Source: Rhipicephalus microplus
Taxonomy: Eukaryota > Arthropoda > Arachnida > Ixodida > Ixodidae
Assembly (NCBI RefSeq): GCF_043290135.1
Contig: NC_134707.1
Span: 73,660,508 to 73,724,507 of the forward strand
Length of the DNA: 64,000 bases
Reading direction: 5' to 3'
This document shows positions 33,091 through 43,429 of the stretch, one piece after another. Position numbers and translations under genes: made by a program. The notes beneath the pieces are model-generated. The model was not told the origin of the DNA. It was given only the letters and a program-made list of their open reading frames with translations, and ran no database searches. Within the stretch, counting starts at the first letter, position 1. Each line of letters opens with the position of its first letter.

Positions 33091-35774
33091 ATGGAACTAT
33101 AATGAGGCTGCACAATCACCTTACATCTTGTGATCTGTTGCCGTCCGGTGGCGCCTCAGCCGCCTGCTGTCTCCCCATCCTTCCCTTTGTTTTTGCTTCG
33201 CCCACTGTCGGTGAATACGACACATATTCGAAAAAGTACTTCTCTAAGATTTTATGACGCTGGTGCAATGCTTTTCTTTACTGCAAACTTTCATACACAA
33301 GCTTGTCCACAGTTTCACTACGTATTCCTCCTGATCCCTTTTTTGAAATACTGTCCTCCCTGCCTTCACACATGTGTGTCTTTGCTTGAAACGCTATCGC
33401 AAAGGTCTGTAAGTAGGCGGAGCACACATTAGTACACAATGAATAATGTGCTGAGTGAAGTGCGTGTGCGAATAACTGTTGTACAAGATGAAAAAAAACA
33501 AGCAAAGACAGAATATATTTTTGAAATCATTGATAAGGGTAGCCAGCCAAAGCAGGCGATCAGACGTAATGAAGGTGGCGCCTTCCGTAACCCGAATGCG
33601 ACGATTCGCTAAATCGTCACCTTATAATTTGCGTATTTAAACCTAAACCATATTAAGACATCATTCGTTCAAGCTTGTTCCCTTTGCAAACAGGCTTGCT
33701 TGGGCATGAACTAAATACAAATCATCTACTTGCTGCAAAAAGCCCCGCTAGCCTCCTAGTAAGTGAAAGTAGTAAATGCTGATTAGTAAAACGAGCTAGT
33801 TTGCAAAGTAGTTCATGAATCGTGCTGACTCGAAAAAGAATACAATACTGAAATGTTACTTAACGAGCGTTTAAATGTTCATGTACATTGCCACATCTAG
33901 GTAACTGAAAACAGAAGTATTTATAGTGTAACAAGCGAAGTTCCATTGCCAATGTCAATTTATTAGTGGCCACTAATTACGGCATGTAACTAACATGAGA
34001 AGGACGCATCACGTCAACATACATAGAGGCAAGATTGAATCACAGACGAGCGCATATACGCCAGTGTGCGCATAGAATATCAAGACATAGCCTGTAACGT
34101 ATACTGTAGTAGCCATTTGAAGGCTGTTTATGCTCCTGCTTTGGAATAGCACACTGTGTACTTGTTAGCAGCCATAGAATTGAGAAAATTAATGATCGTT
34201 TTTCACCCATCATTATCTGCCGTGCTATATACGTGGGTCATCAATTAGGACAGAATTTTTATTTTGAAGTATTTGACAAAACAAGGATTTGTCTAATTTT
34301 TTCTTAGAGTGTCACGATTACTGCAGCATGTATGGTGGTGTTTACGAGAGATCTAGCAGCCTACGTGTCCTAGTAATTACCTAGATGAGAACACAAAGAA
34401 TGACGGGACAGTGTTGGTAAAGCTTTAAACGTTTTCTTCTTGCAAAGGAGTAAAATACTCTCAAAATGAGTGAATACATACGTTTTCAACAGTTTACTAA
34501 CATTTCTTTCGAGATTGTGCTGACCTTGCAAATACCAAGAACAGTGAGAGGACTGCTCCTGTGGGTACTTGTAGTGTTGTTGTTCTGTACGAGATTAAGT
34601 CAACAAGCCACTATCTTCTAATCATGCTAACTGGTCTAGCGCAGTTTAGCGATTCCTATTCTTCAATGACATAAACTTATGTTGTTACAATCACTCTTAT
34701 CTCAATGAAGCTATTTAGTTATGCATTTCATAAGTTGAGGAATTGCAGGAGTTGAATTGACCTATGTGGCCATTCCTGGAGATGAAAGGGGCTAATATTT
34801 TTATTCCAAGGCATTAAAAAGAATTGAATTACGGAGAGTTGCAATTCCCCGGAATGGATTTGGAACGGAGGTGCCTAATCCGCAACATACAATCCTATAG
34901 CTATTCTGCTTACGTGTGAGTTCCACACGTTGCTTAGGCGTGAAGCGCTGACGCCGGCTGTAAATTTTCTCTTTGCGACAAAAAGGCCACCACAGCACAT
35001 TTTGACCCCTACCATGAAACAGCGCAAAACGCTTTAGATGTACGCATGATATTGTTCTCCTGTACTATGATATGGAATGTGTGAAAATTCTGAGAAATAC
35101 GCTACGACGCAAACATTGGAACGCCAACTCATATTGAGTGATGTGACTCATGGAAAGACATCCCGTTAGACGAATTAGCAAAGTTCACTGGCCATCTTCT
35201 TGACAGTGGGATTTTTCACAACATGAGCATACATCTATATAGGAACATCTGCAGGCTCTTATCGCATGATACATATAAAAACATCGGCCGGCACTTTGGA
35301 AGAAAAAAAATAATACTTAGAAAAGTTTGCGAGTGCATGTCTCACAAAAAACCAAGCAACGCGTCACTGCATGGTACAAGCAATAAAGTGGCACCTCGGT
35401 TCCGGCTTTTTTTTGTCGTTGTGATGAAAAACATTCTGTGCAACATAGATTTTCTTTATATTATTTATCGGTCCGCTATTTTAAAAACGTTAGTCTGAAT
35501 TTTCTTTGTATTGAATAGTTCTGTACATATTGTGTTTTTATTGTACTGCTCACCAGCTGATAACCCAAAATAACACACTTTCACAATTTAGTTCCTTCGA
35601 AAATTTTGTTCCTTGTTGCTCTACAACAAATATCTTTTCGGAAAAAGCTTTTAAGTGTCCCAATTTGGTACGCTGCAATGCATGCTAGAGCATTTTAAAA
35701 CTGGCAAGAACTTTTTACCCGACGCATATAAAAAACTACTGTAGCGGGCGATAGGAGGAAAGAGAGCATCGTGA
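33091..35774. other. No recognisable gene
   Basis: About 2.7 kb of AT-rich sequence. Frames at 33130-33505, 34801-34998 and 35223-35498 have no domain I know. Sequence from 35755 (tgtagcgggcgatagg) to about 36350 could be part of a GC-rich LTR that received the next SINE, but I cannot find a second copy. Confidence 0.4.
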
Positions 35775-35788
35775 GACTACGTTGTGAA

Positions 35789-36043
35789 TTGATTGATTGA
35801 TTGATTGATTGATTTGTGGGGTTTAACGTCCCAAAACCACTATTTGATTATGAGAGACGCCGTAGTGGAGGGCTCCGGAAATTTTGACCACCTGGGGTTC
35901 TTTAACGTGCACCCAAATCTGAGTACACAGGCCTACAACTTTTCCGCCTCCATCGGAAATGCGGCCGCCACAGCCGGGGTTTGATCCCGCAACCTGCGGG
36001 TCAGCAGCCGAGTACCTTAGCCACTAGACCACCGTGGCGGGGC
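35789..36043 (-). mobile_element. Ruka-type SINE, full length, copy 6, long TTGA tail
   Basis: A 255-bp minus-strand copy. The 3' tail is the longest of the six, with about six tetranucleotide units (ttgattgattga) at 35789-35812. A 14-bp perfect target duplication, gactacgttgtgaa, lies at 35775-35788 and 36044-36057. The B box is altered (gtttgatcccg), and the A box looks intact (about 36015-36031). Confidence 0.93.
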
Positions 36044-36359
36044 GACTACGTTGTGAAGGCGGCCGATGGGGCCGTGCCGAACTCGCCGCTTTATTGGTTG
36101 TCTGAAAGTGAATCCGCGGTGGCAGCCAGCGTCCGACAAGCCAGGCGCGTGGGCTTGTTCTGTTCTGCCTCGCCCAGCTCAAGCTCGGCAAGAAAGGCAC
36201 CGCGCGGCGGTTCAAAAGAAGATGATGATGATGAACGGCAATGATGATTCGACGAATATGAGTTCACGGACGTGGAAACGCCGTGCTCAAACTACGGCAC
36301 ACCGTGCACTGCGGGTAGTCATGTACAGGGCAAGTGGTTGCCCATTGCATTAGGAAGAT
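36044..36359. other. GC-rich stretch without recognised gene
   Basis: The right flank of the last SINE. It is GC-rich with a gat/atg run at about 36218-36245. Overlapping frames exist on both strands, with no domain. Confidence 0.35.
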
Positions 36360-36557
36360 TTAGTAGGTGCTTGCGCCGTCTTCAAGGGCATGACTGACAG
36401 CGCGACTGAATAGCAGGACGTCTGAAAAAGGGTTGTTCTGAAAGGGGCCTGCTTTGCGAACCCACGTCTTGTGGTTGCCATCTGGCGTCAAAAGCTCCGG
36501 AGGTGGGTGGTTGTGGACACCAGTGAACATGGGCTCGGCCAGGGAATTGGGTGGCAT
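36360..36557 (-). CDS. Small protein-like open frame of unknown function
   Basis: A 65-codon frame on the minus strand just outside (and slightly into) the left LTR. Its composition is more protein-like than its neighbours, with Pro-, Trp- and aromatic-containing text such as HNHPPPELLTPDG and WVRKAGPFQNNPF. I do not recognise a family. It could be a piece of a host exon or of another element. It ends with a TAG at about 36360 and its first codons overlap the proposed LTR end. Confidence 0.25.
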   Translation of the reverse strand: MPPNSLAEPMFTGVHNHPPPELLTPDGNHKTWVRKAGPFQNNPFSDVLLFSRAVSHALEDGASTY

Positions 36558-38364
36558 CCTGGCAGCCCAGGATCAGCGGTTGCTCTGTGAGCTGCTCGCC
36601 GATTCAGGTTCTTGGGCGGGATGCACTGCAGACCAGGGTTGGCGGTGGTTCCGGGGCTGCTCGCCGAAGTCGATGCTCGGGCGGGAAACTGCCGCCCAGG
36701 ATCAGCGGTTGCTCTGGGAGCTGCTCGCCGAGTCAGGTACTCGCGCGGGATACACTGCAGACCAGGGTTGGCGGTGATTCCGGGGCTGCTCGCCGAAGTC
36801 GATGCTCAGGCGGGAAACTGCAGCCCAGGATCAGCCGTTGCTCTGTGAGCTGCTCACCGAGTCAGGTGCTCGAGCGAGATACACTGCAGACCAGGGTCGG
36901 TGGTGGTTCTGAGGCTGCTCGCTGAAGTCGATGCTCGGGCGGGAAACTGTAGCCCAGGATCAGCGGTTGCTCTGTGAGCTGCTCGCCGAGTCAGGTGCTC
37001 GGGCAGGATACACTGCAGACCAGGGTCGGTGGTGGTTCCGGGGCTGCTCGCCGAAGTCGATGCTCAGGCGGTAAACTGCAGCCCAGGATCAGCGGTCCCT
37101 CTGTAAGCTGCTCGCCGAGTCAGGTGCTCGGGCGGGATACACTGCAGACCAGGGTTGGCGGTGGTTCCGAGGCTGCTCGCCGAAGTCGATGCTCGGGTGG
37201 AAAACTGCAGCCCAGGATCAGTGGTTGCTCAGTGAGCTGCTCGCCGAAACAGGTGCTCGGGCGGGATACACTGCAAACCAGGGTTGGCGGTGGTTCCGGG
37301 GCTGCTCGCTGAATCGATGCTCGGGCGGGAAACTGCCGCCCAGGATCAGCGGTTGCTCTATGAGCTGCTCGCCGAGTCAGGTGTTCGGGCGGGATACACT
37401 GCATACCAGGGGCGGTGGTGGTTCCGGGGCTTCTCGCGCAAGTCGATGCTCGGGCGGGAAACTGCAGCCGAGGATTAGCGGTTGCAGTGTGAGCTGCTCG
37501 CCGAGTCAGGTGCTCGTGCGGGTTACACTGCAGACCAGGGTTGGCGGTGGTTCCGGGGCTTCTCGCCGAAGTCGATGCTCGGGCGGGAAACTGCAGCCCA
37601 GAATTAGCGGTTGCTTTGTGAGGTGCTCTTGGAGTCAGGTGCTCGGGCGGGATACACTGCAGCCCAGAATTAGCGGTTGCTTTGTGAGGTGCTCTTGGAG
37701 TCAGGTGCTCGGGCGGGATACACTGCAGACCAGGGTGGCAGTGGTTCTGGGGCTGCTCGCCGAAGTCGATGCTCGGGCGGGAAACTGCAGCCCAGGATCA
37801 CCGGTTGCTCTGTGAACGGCTCGCCGGGTCAGGAACTCAGGCGGGATACACTGCAGACCAGGGTCGGCGGTGGTTCCAGGGCTGCTCGCCGAAGTCGATG
37901 CTTGGGCGGGAAACTGCAGCCCAGGATCAGCGGTTGCTCTGTGAGCTGCTCGCCGAGTCAGGTGCTCGGGCGGGATACACTGCAGACCAGGGTTGGTGGT
38001 GGTTCCGGGGCTGCTCGCCCAAGTCGATGCTTGGGCGGGAAACTGCAGCCCAGACTCAGCGGTTGCTCTGTGAGCAGCTCGCCGAGTCGGGTGCTCGGGC
38101 GAGAACCATTGCCGCCCAGGGACAGCGGTACTTCCTTGCGCTGCTCGCCGATTCACGTGCTCGAGCGGGAGCCTGGTGGCGAGACCCAGTCCGAACTTCC
38201 GCAGCCTTTGGCCCGTCGAACGCCAAGTTCTGGCTCTCACGTTCCTCCCTCGCCCCATGCCCTACTCTTTCTCTCTTCTTCCTCCTCGTTCCAGCGTTTA
38301 AATTACCTTTTCAAGACAACTTCTTTCTCTTCTTCTCTTCTTCATCTTGTCATTCTTAACAATG
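36535..38364 (-). repeat. 3' LTR with about 12 copies of a 129-bp minisatellite
   Basis: About 1.83 kb. The right (inner) 200 bp, 38160-38364, matches 43815-44011 (landmarks: cctttggccc, cgaacgcca, ctcactttcctccctcgcc, a T/C-rich stretch, tcatcttgtcattctt). The rest is the repeat array. The outer boundary near 36535 (tgggctcgg) is inferred from a TG start and a 4-bp duplication and is uncertain. Confidence 0.75.
36569..38160. repeat. 129-bp dimeric minisatellite array, about 12 units
   Basis: The tcaggtgctcgggcggg anchor recurs at 36604, 36733, 36862, 36991, 37120, 37249, 37377, 37506, 37635, 37701, 37829, 37958, 38087 and 38153. The interval is 128-129 bp except for two of 66 bp. Each unit consists of two diverged halves, a 65-bp half (gggcgggatacactgcagac...) and a 64-bp half (gggcgggaaactgcagccc...), both ending in a ctgctcgccgag/a-type motif. 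The period is a multiple of three, so long stop-free frames run through on both strands. I see no sign that they are used. Confidence 0.95.
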
Positions 38365-38682
38365 GCCCCCAACATTTTTATTTTTTGCTTTACAAAAACT
38401 GTCGTCTCCACTAGCACCATACACTTCACTGTACCGCACAACACTTCCCTGAATGACGCAGCACTTCACTTCAAGGCACATCTTGGCACTTCCCTTCACC
38501 GCACAACACTTCACCTCACGGCACATCACGTCACCGCACGGTATACTTAAATTCGTTGTTGCACCACTAAACTTGCCTACACTAACGCGCACATCCATCT
38601 TCGAGAGTCACAGTCACACTTCACTGTCATCGCACATCAGCAATGAAACAACGATACTAAGTATGTGTCCGCACGGAGTTTC

Positions 38683-39192
38683 CTACTTCATCATTCTACT
38701 CATAAAATCTGCGCCAACATTGTCTCTCCCTTTTAAGTACTGGACCGAGAAACTATACTCCTCTAAGATAAGGCTCCGCCACATGACTTCAGCGTTATTA
38801 TGCTTCACCCGGTTGAGGTACTCCAGTGGCTGGTGATACGTTTGCACCACAAACTGGGTTCCATACAAATAAATGTGAAATCGTTTAACAGCCCATACTA
38901 AAACATAACATTCCTTCTCCACCGTAGCGTAGTTTCTTTCCCGATCATTCAGCTTCGGACTTGCGTACAAGACTGGATGCAAGACCATATCAAATTCCTG
39001 CAAAAGTACCTCTCCTACACCCCTTTCTGATGCATCCGTTCGCAAAACAAACGTCCTACTGAGATCTGGTGCCATAAGGAACGGAGCTTCAGCCACACAC
39101 CCCTTCAGTTGCTCAAATGCCTGCTCAAGACATTCCGACCTAGGCAGTACGTTAGGCTCGTTCTTTTTGGTGAGATCGGAAAGGGGAGTCAC
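38683..39192 (-). pseudogene. RNase H domain of the Gmr1-like element, catalytic Asp lost
   Basis: A 169-codon frame: the end of the reverse transcriptase/connection followed by RNase H. The first acidic residue is present in VLRTDASERG and the Glu in ATVEKECYVLVWAVKRF. The HQPLEYL box is present, but the residue before it is Tyr (VVQTYHQPL), where this family has Asp. The following sequence (YLKGRDNVGADFMSR) is the usual end of a Gypsy RNase H. The domain ends the coding region, which again shows that integrase is not downstream. Confidence 0.88.
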
Positions 39193-39425
39193 TATATCCG
39201 CGTAATGAGGGATAAATTTTCTAAGTAGCCTGTAAGGCCCAAGAAGGATCTTAACTGCTTCTTGTTCAATGGCCTCGGTGCAGACTGTATCTTCTCAATT
39301 GTGTTAGGATGAGCTGCGATGTGTTCCATTCCCAAGGTGTGTCTAAGGAAGGTAATCGCTTAAAACCCAATTGGACATTTTGTCGTTTCCACTGTGATCA
39401 CCGCCCCTTGGAGCCTACGAAACAC

Positions 39426-40288
39426 TTACTGTAATCTCTTCACATGTTCCTGCCAAAAATTTGTCGCCACTAGGATATCGTTGATATAATGCTCCCTGCT
39501 TTGGAGTCCATGCAGCACTATTTGCATGATTTTAGTGAAAGTCTGCGCCGCAGTTTTCAGTCTGAAGAGCATGAATCTGAAGTGAAATAACCGTCGTGCA
39601 CATGAGAAGGCCGTTTTCTCCTTTGATGCTTCATCCAAGGGTATCTGCCAGTACCCTTTAGATAGATCCAGCTTTGAAAAATACTTTTCCTCGTGACCTT
39701 CGCAATTACTGCGTCAACTCTTGGTATGGGCTCTGGGTCATCAACCAGTACCTTAATTAAATGCCGAAAATCCACACAGACTCTGTTAGACCCGTCAGAT
39801 TTCTTTACCACTACAAGAGGTGAGTTGTACGCAGATGTGGAACGCTCAATAATCCCCAAGTCCAACATCTGTTTGATTTCCATATATATGTCTTCCTGTA
39901 CAGCTAGTGGCAGAGAATACTGTTTCAGATGAACTGGCCTCTCCGTGGTTAATTGCATACTGCACTTGAGCAACGTCGTCTTGCCTGGGAGGTCTGAGAA
40001 GATTTCATCAAACTCTTGTAACACAATTTCCACTTCTTTCCTCTGCACCTCATTGAGATCGGGGTTTATAACCACCTTCTCTCGACCCATTGTTTTGGTT
40101 ATGCTGTATGTGGGTATTTCTTCTGCGTTAGGATCTCCCAACTCCGTCTCCGTAACAACCATGCCTGCGACGTCCTCTGCTTTGTGGGGTTGCCTGTCCT
40201 CGTATCTTTTCAGCATGTTGACATGCAGTACCTTTCGCCTTTCTTCAATTTCGAGCTTATAGTCGACATCAGTCACTTTCTTCTTCAC
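39426..40288 (-). pseudogene. Reverse transcriptase of the Gmr1-like element, catalytic box altered
   Basis: The upstream frame (40288-39557) starts with the end of integrase (VLHVNMLKRY). It runs through a linker to the reverse transcriptase fingers (HLKQYSLPLAVQEDI, IIERSTSAYNSPLVVVKK, SNRVCVDFRHL). A frameshift near 39640 moves the palm to a second frame (39638-39426) with MDEASKEKTAFS and a catalytic box reading YINDILV, so the first Asp of YxDD is Asn. The FGLK box reads FRLK. It is inactive by both frameshift and catalytic substitution. Confidence 0.88.
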
Positions 40289-40303
40289 CTCAAAAGGTCC
40301 CTT

Positions 40304-41143
40304 TCAACTCATTGTGAGCTTGTTCTTGTCACTTGGTAGGAGTATCAATGCCTTGTCTCCAATCTGCAAGACCCTTTTTTGGCTTCTTCTATCATAATAC
40401 TTCTTGTATGATGCCTGGGCCTCGGCTAGGCTCTCCCGTGCGATGCAACAAGTTTCTTCAATCTTGTGTCGAAGTTCTAATAAATACACATACGAGGACT
40501 TTTGCTCTTCTTTCAATTCAGTGTTTGACCAGACTTTCCTAAGAACAATTAGTGGTCCTCTAATAGCTCTCCCTTAGATCAACTCCAACGACGAAAAGCC
40601 GGTGCTAGTCTGCGGCATTTCTCTATATGCAAACAAGAGTGCCATTAGGTATCCATTCCATTCCTTGGGTTTTTCCTGGCACACCTTGCGCAACATATTC
40701 TTGAGTGAGCAATTGAACCTTTCAACCAAGCCGTTACACTTGGGGTGATATGGTGTCGTCAAGAGGTGTCGCATAGACAGCAGTCTACAAATGTCCCTCA
40801 TCAGTTTCGAGGTGAAATAGGTTTCTCTATCCGTTAATATCTCTCTCGGAACCCCATACCTCGTAAACATTTCTACCAAGGCCTCTGATATTGTTACCGT
40901 ATCCGTGGTTTTCATTAAGACCGCATCCGGGTACCGAGTAGCCACATCCACAATTGTGAGTATGTACTTATTTCCTCTGTGGGATACTGGTTTTATGAGT
41001 CCTACAATGTCCACTGTGACTCTTTGAAAAGGCCACTCAATAATAGGCATAGTCTTCAAAGGTACCTTCGAGACCACACCTTTTGGTGTGGTTCTCTGAC
41101 ATGTGTCACAAGATCGCACAAACCTTTTAATGACGCTTTGCAT
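40304..41143 (-). pseudogene. Integrase of the Gmr1-like element, DDE residues retained
   Basis: The frame 41143-40574 (189 codons) holds the zinc-binding tail (CDTCQ) and the catalytic core. The first Asp is in VTVDIVG, the second Asp in ILTDRETYF (more often TDRGTNF) and the Glu in GLVERFN. A stop (about 40574) splits it from the C-terminal part at 40516-40304 (ARESLAEAQASYKKYYD, then LQIGDKALILLP). That part continues to the reverse transcriptase after a second stop near 40303. This is the best preserved of the element's enzymes. It lies upstream of reverse transcriptase. Confidence 0.9.
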
Positions 41144-41448
41144 GCACGGCCAAAAAACTGTTCAGCGACTGTGCTAGTTGTCTTCTTACTCCCTGATGGC
41201 CAGCCATATTAGTGTCATGTGCCAAGTCGAGAACAGCCCTTCATAAACTCACCGCCACTGCTGTCTCTTTTCCCCTCCCTCATTGGTCTTGACAATTCTG
41301 TACAGCAGCCCTGAAAGCTTCTCAAACTTATGGACGACCCGACTCCTCTTACAGTAGATCCATTTGCCCTGAATTTCAAAACACCGTTGCAGCGTACTGT
41401 CCGCTTCCTGCATTCTCCCCATTTCTGCTGCAGTTATGTCCATGGCTG

Positions 41449-42081
41449 CTACTGAGTTGTTCTCCTTGATGCCCTCCTTTTCTTTTTCACTCTTGTTCCT
41501 CGTAGCCCTCTCCACGGCATAGGCTGAATCTTCCCTGGTATGCTGATCAACACATCTCTCGTCACGTTTATCCACAATCCTTTGATTTGGAACTCCGTAC
41601 CCTCAGCGCGCCTTGCAGTAGGCAATCTCCAGAGGGGATCCGGATCGTCAACTCCTCTGAGCCCTGGCATATTACCGAGAATTACGTCATAAAGAGGGTC
41701 TTTGACACATCGGGCTTCAATCCAACCGCAGTAATACGGCGACAAAATCAGTACCCTAGCAACTGGCATCCGCCATACTGTTCCATCAGCAAACCGAACC
41801 GGCTTTTGTGTACCTGTGATATCCGTTTCTGGCACCATGAATTCTCTTACAAGTACAATGTTGGAGCCCGTGTTTCGAAGTGTTGGAGCCCGTGTTTTGT
41901 GGGGATGTTGCACGGACATAAAGTGTCCGTGCAACATCCCCACGATCACTGGCATAGCATCTTCGGCCTCTCCCGCCTTGACAGATGTTGTAACAGCACT
42001 TGTCTTATCCTTGTCCTCCTGGTCACGTTGCTTTTCCCTGTCAGCATCAGCAGAGCTTTCATCTGCAACCACGCAAGCCAT
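41449..42081 (-). pseudogene. Protease region of the Gmr1-like element, active-site Asp lost
   Basis: A 210-codon frame. An acidic N-terminal linker is followed by a retropepsin-like fold: the active-site loop reads TLRNTGSNIVLVREF, where the DTG triad is changed to NTG. The downstream DVILGNMPGL matches the ILG motif near the protease C terminus. Immediately before the active site lies a fold-back inverted duplication (41899-41943) that is translated here as GMLHGHFMSVQHPHK and has presumably altered the protein. Confidence 0.85.
41899..41943. repeat. Perfect inverted repeat, 20-bp arms, 5-bp spacer, in protease
   Basis: The left arm is 41899-41918 and the right arm 41924-41943, exact reverse complements around taaag. 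A 17-bp direct repeat (tgttggagcccgtgttt) lies just left, at about 41861 and 41881. Both point to local replication errors. Confidence 0.93.
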
Positions 42082-42104
42082 TTTATTTCCTCACCGATCG
42101 AGAC

Positions 42105-42220
42105 AGGTTTCTGTTGTGTGCCCACGCTCTCCGCACCGGTCGCATTTCGACGATGAACTGTGAGTGCGACCCGCGGCACAATTTGCTGCTCTATGCCCAG
42201 TTTTGTCACAGAGGTATCAT
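42105..42220 (-). pseudogene. Two CCHC zinc knuckles of the Gmr1-like nucleocapsid, first one broken
   Basis: On the minus strand the first knuckle keeps CDKTGHRAANC, but its initial Cys position is a TGA stop (near 42217). The second knuckle is complete (CDRCGERGHTTETC, CX2CX4HX4C). A further stop (TGA near 42091) separates the knuckles from the protease frame. Confidence 0.85.
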
Positions 42221-42795
42221 TTGATTGCACTCCGAGTTCGCTCTTTCTTCTCCAAACCTTTCTCATCTTGGGCTTTCTCTAGATTTCTTTGAACTTGAGC
42301 TTCCAAATAACGGTTGGCGTGTTCGGACAGCTCAGCCACCATCTTCAAGTTCCGCTCTTTCAGAAAAATTGCCACTCCCTTGTGACACGATGCCAGGAAT
42401 TGTTCCGAAATCATGCTCTCTCTTAGATCCTCGAATGATCTCTCTATGTTAGCCATCTCCGACCAGCGATCGAAGTAATTGGAGTTTCAAGCAGCGAACT
42501 GCTGGCCTGTCTAATTTTCCTGTGGTTTAAAGCTGCGGAATTTCGCTCGGAAACACTCGGCAGTTAATCTGAAACGTTGGAGCGGAGCCCTTTTGAACTT
42601 GTAATCTAGCGCATCCGCTGCTGGCATCCTGCTAAAAACAGCTAATGCCTCTCCCGCAAGGCACATACTCAATCCAGTCGCCCGATCACTCCTCTGCCAG
42701 CCTTGCCCTATCGCTTTTCTCTCGAACCGCTGTATATAGGCGTCGAGGTCATCTTGCCTTTCGTCAAGAGGTGCGATTAACTTACGCGGACTCAC
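42217..42795 (-). pseudogene. Gag-like capsid region of the Gmr1-like element
   Basis: Two frames. 42795-42511 (94 codons) starts MSPRKLIAPLDERQDDLDAY and has a gag-like helix set (IQRFERKAIGQGW, then CLAGEALAVFSRM), ending in FRAKFRSFKPQEN. 42456-42217 (79 codons) continues with FEDLRESMISEQFL and CHKGVAIFLKER, like the second half of retrotransposon capsids (a SCAN-like region). A stop or frame change lies between them (42457-42510). Together they form the structural protein that packages element RNA. Confidence 0.78.
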
Positions 42796-43429
42796 TTTTG
42801 GTGCCTAGAGTACCATCTCTGACCTATCTGGTACTTCCGCACTGGTGCTCGCGCGCAACTGCATTTTTTTTTTCAGTGAGCTCCTTTTCCAGCATTGTTT
42901 TTATAAGTTCGCTCATCTGCGGCTTTCGCTCGCTCTTCATCTTTTTCGCTGCCTCTCATGCCTCTGCATGCTCTTCACGTACTCTTCTCTGTTCCTCATG
43001 ATAGAGCGTCAATATAGCCTCAGCCGATAATACCGCAGCACTACCGGCTGCCATCAAGCGTTTCAGATCAATTTCACGGCTCCCTTCAGACCTAGGCGTG
43101 TGACGAAGTTACAGGGATCCTGGCAGACTCGCCATTGTCACGCGTATATGCTGATGGCTGGTTTACTAGTCGGGCATTGGGAAATGAAGTATAAAGGCTG
43201 ATGGTACCAAACAAAACTCCCACTCCATTACCAGAAAATTCACAAAAAACAATAAAAACACGCTTACATTGAAAAACCAAGAAAAGGAAATGTCTTAAAG
43301 ACGCGCGTTTCAACGTCCGATACCGTTTGCGTTTTCTAGTTCTCGCACTTACAGTTGTGGCGTGGCCTCCGGTCCGCTGGGAGTCCCTCTCACAAGTGAT
43401 AACACGCCATATCAATGCTCAACGGTGGT

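Noticed and set aside
36974..38414. Large repetitive protein encoded by the 129-bp array
   Set aside because: All the long frames follow from a repeat period divisible by three. No start, signal or domain supports expression, and the array lies inside LTRs.
43395..43408. Primer-binding site of the Gmr1-like element
   Set aside because: It starts with TGG near the LTR but does not continue into a recognisable tRNA T-arm complement, and the LTR edge is unsure, so I did not list it as a separate feature.
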